DNA of 64,000 nucleotides from Pogonophryne albipinna (lineage: Eukaryota; Chordata; Actinopteri; Perciformes; Artedidraconidae), in assembly GCA_028583405.1 (NCBI GenBank), contig CM053256.1, positions 24,215,325-24,279,324 of the forward strand. The letters are read 5' to 3'. The notes beneath the pieces are model-generated. The model was not told the DNA's origin, searched no databases, and saw only the letters and a list, made by a program, of their open reading frames with translations. Numbering within the stretch: position 1 is the first letter of the stretch; each line of letters starts with the position of its first letter. The translations under genes were made by a program, and so were the position numbers. Shown here piece after piece: positions 63,939 through 64,000 of this stretch.

Positions 63939-64000
63939 AGGTGGGGTAGGTAAGTTTCAGAAACCGGCTCGAGTGCACTAAAATTTGAAAGTACACAGCC
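63939..64000 (+). mobile_element. AGGTGGGG-ended element, cut by the window end
   Basis: TTAA (63935-63938) and AGGTGGGGTAGGTAAGTTTC, collinear with and almost identical to the start of the long copy at 53437. The rest lies outside the window. Confidence 0.8.

Overview
The window looks like teleost fish nuclear DNA, probably from a spiny-rayed (percomorph-type) fish. The reasons are spliced vertebrate-type exons, long (CA/GT)n tracts, typical fish tRNA-derived SINEs, hAT and TTAA-target miniature elements, L2-like retroposon tails and a vertebrate-type BEL/Pao retrotransposon. There are no bacterial features, operons or CRISPR arrays. Nearly all long open frames are products of dinucleotide repeats or lie in mobile elements.

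The only host gene I can support is a minus-strand proprotein convertase (PCSK/kexin-type subtilisin). Two exons are visible, 60264-60364 (end of the pro-segment and the FNDP..QW..L start of the mature enzyme) and 47998-48100 (up to the catalytic Asp in the D-D-G motif). They join in phase across a 12.2 kb intron. Further exons are not recognisable, so the rest of the gene probably lies outside the window or in exons I cannot see. Most of the left 48 kb is therefore downstream intron or intergenic DNA.

Layout. 1-19 kb: a TTAA-target miniature element (96-493), two copies of a GT-flanked GGGGAC repeat (one carrying an L2-like insertion), a 482 bp hAT element with perfect 8 bp target duplications (6568-7049), a second TTAA element (10644-11193), two 372 bp copies of an AGGTGGGG-ended element, and pieces of a GGGGCCC-ended element, one with a run of 50 C. 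19.7-26.8 kb: a nest in which the 8-mer GCTATACC occurs three times, at the edges of a 3.4 kb repeat with convergent splice-like signals and of a 2.5 kb hAT element that itself contains a 1.4 kb hAT element with a BED-finger remnant. 27-45 kb: mostly unique DNA with microsatellites, a degenerate tandem array near 30 kb, a SINE inside a hAT miniature element (37.5-38.0 kb) and a (CA)100 tract. 45.3-47.8 kb: TTAA element containing a hAT containing another hAT, each hAT with exact 8 bp duplications. 48.2-56.7 kb: a dead BEL/Pao element, split by a 2.5 kb hAT that carries an AGGTGGGG element, which carries a 433 bp inverted-repeat element; a SINE lies beside them. 57-64 kb: unique DNA, microsatellites, the upstream convertase exon, an 865 bp relative of the TTAA elements, a retroposon tail with a 9 bp duplication, and the start of another AGGTGGGG element cut by the window end.

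No clearly new biochemical system was found. The most informative structures are the stacked, precisely datable insertions and the 19.9-23.4 kb repeat whose two strands both carry splice and polyadenylation signals.
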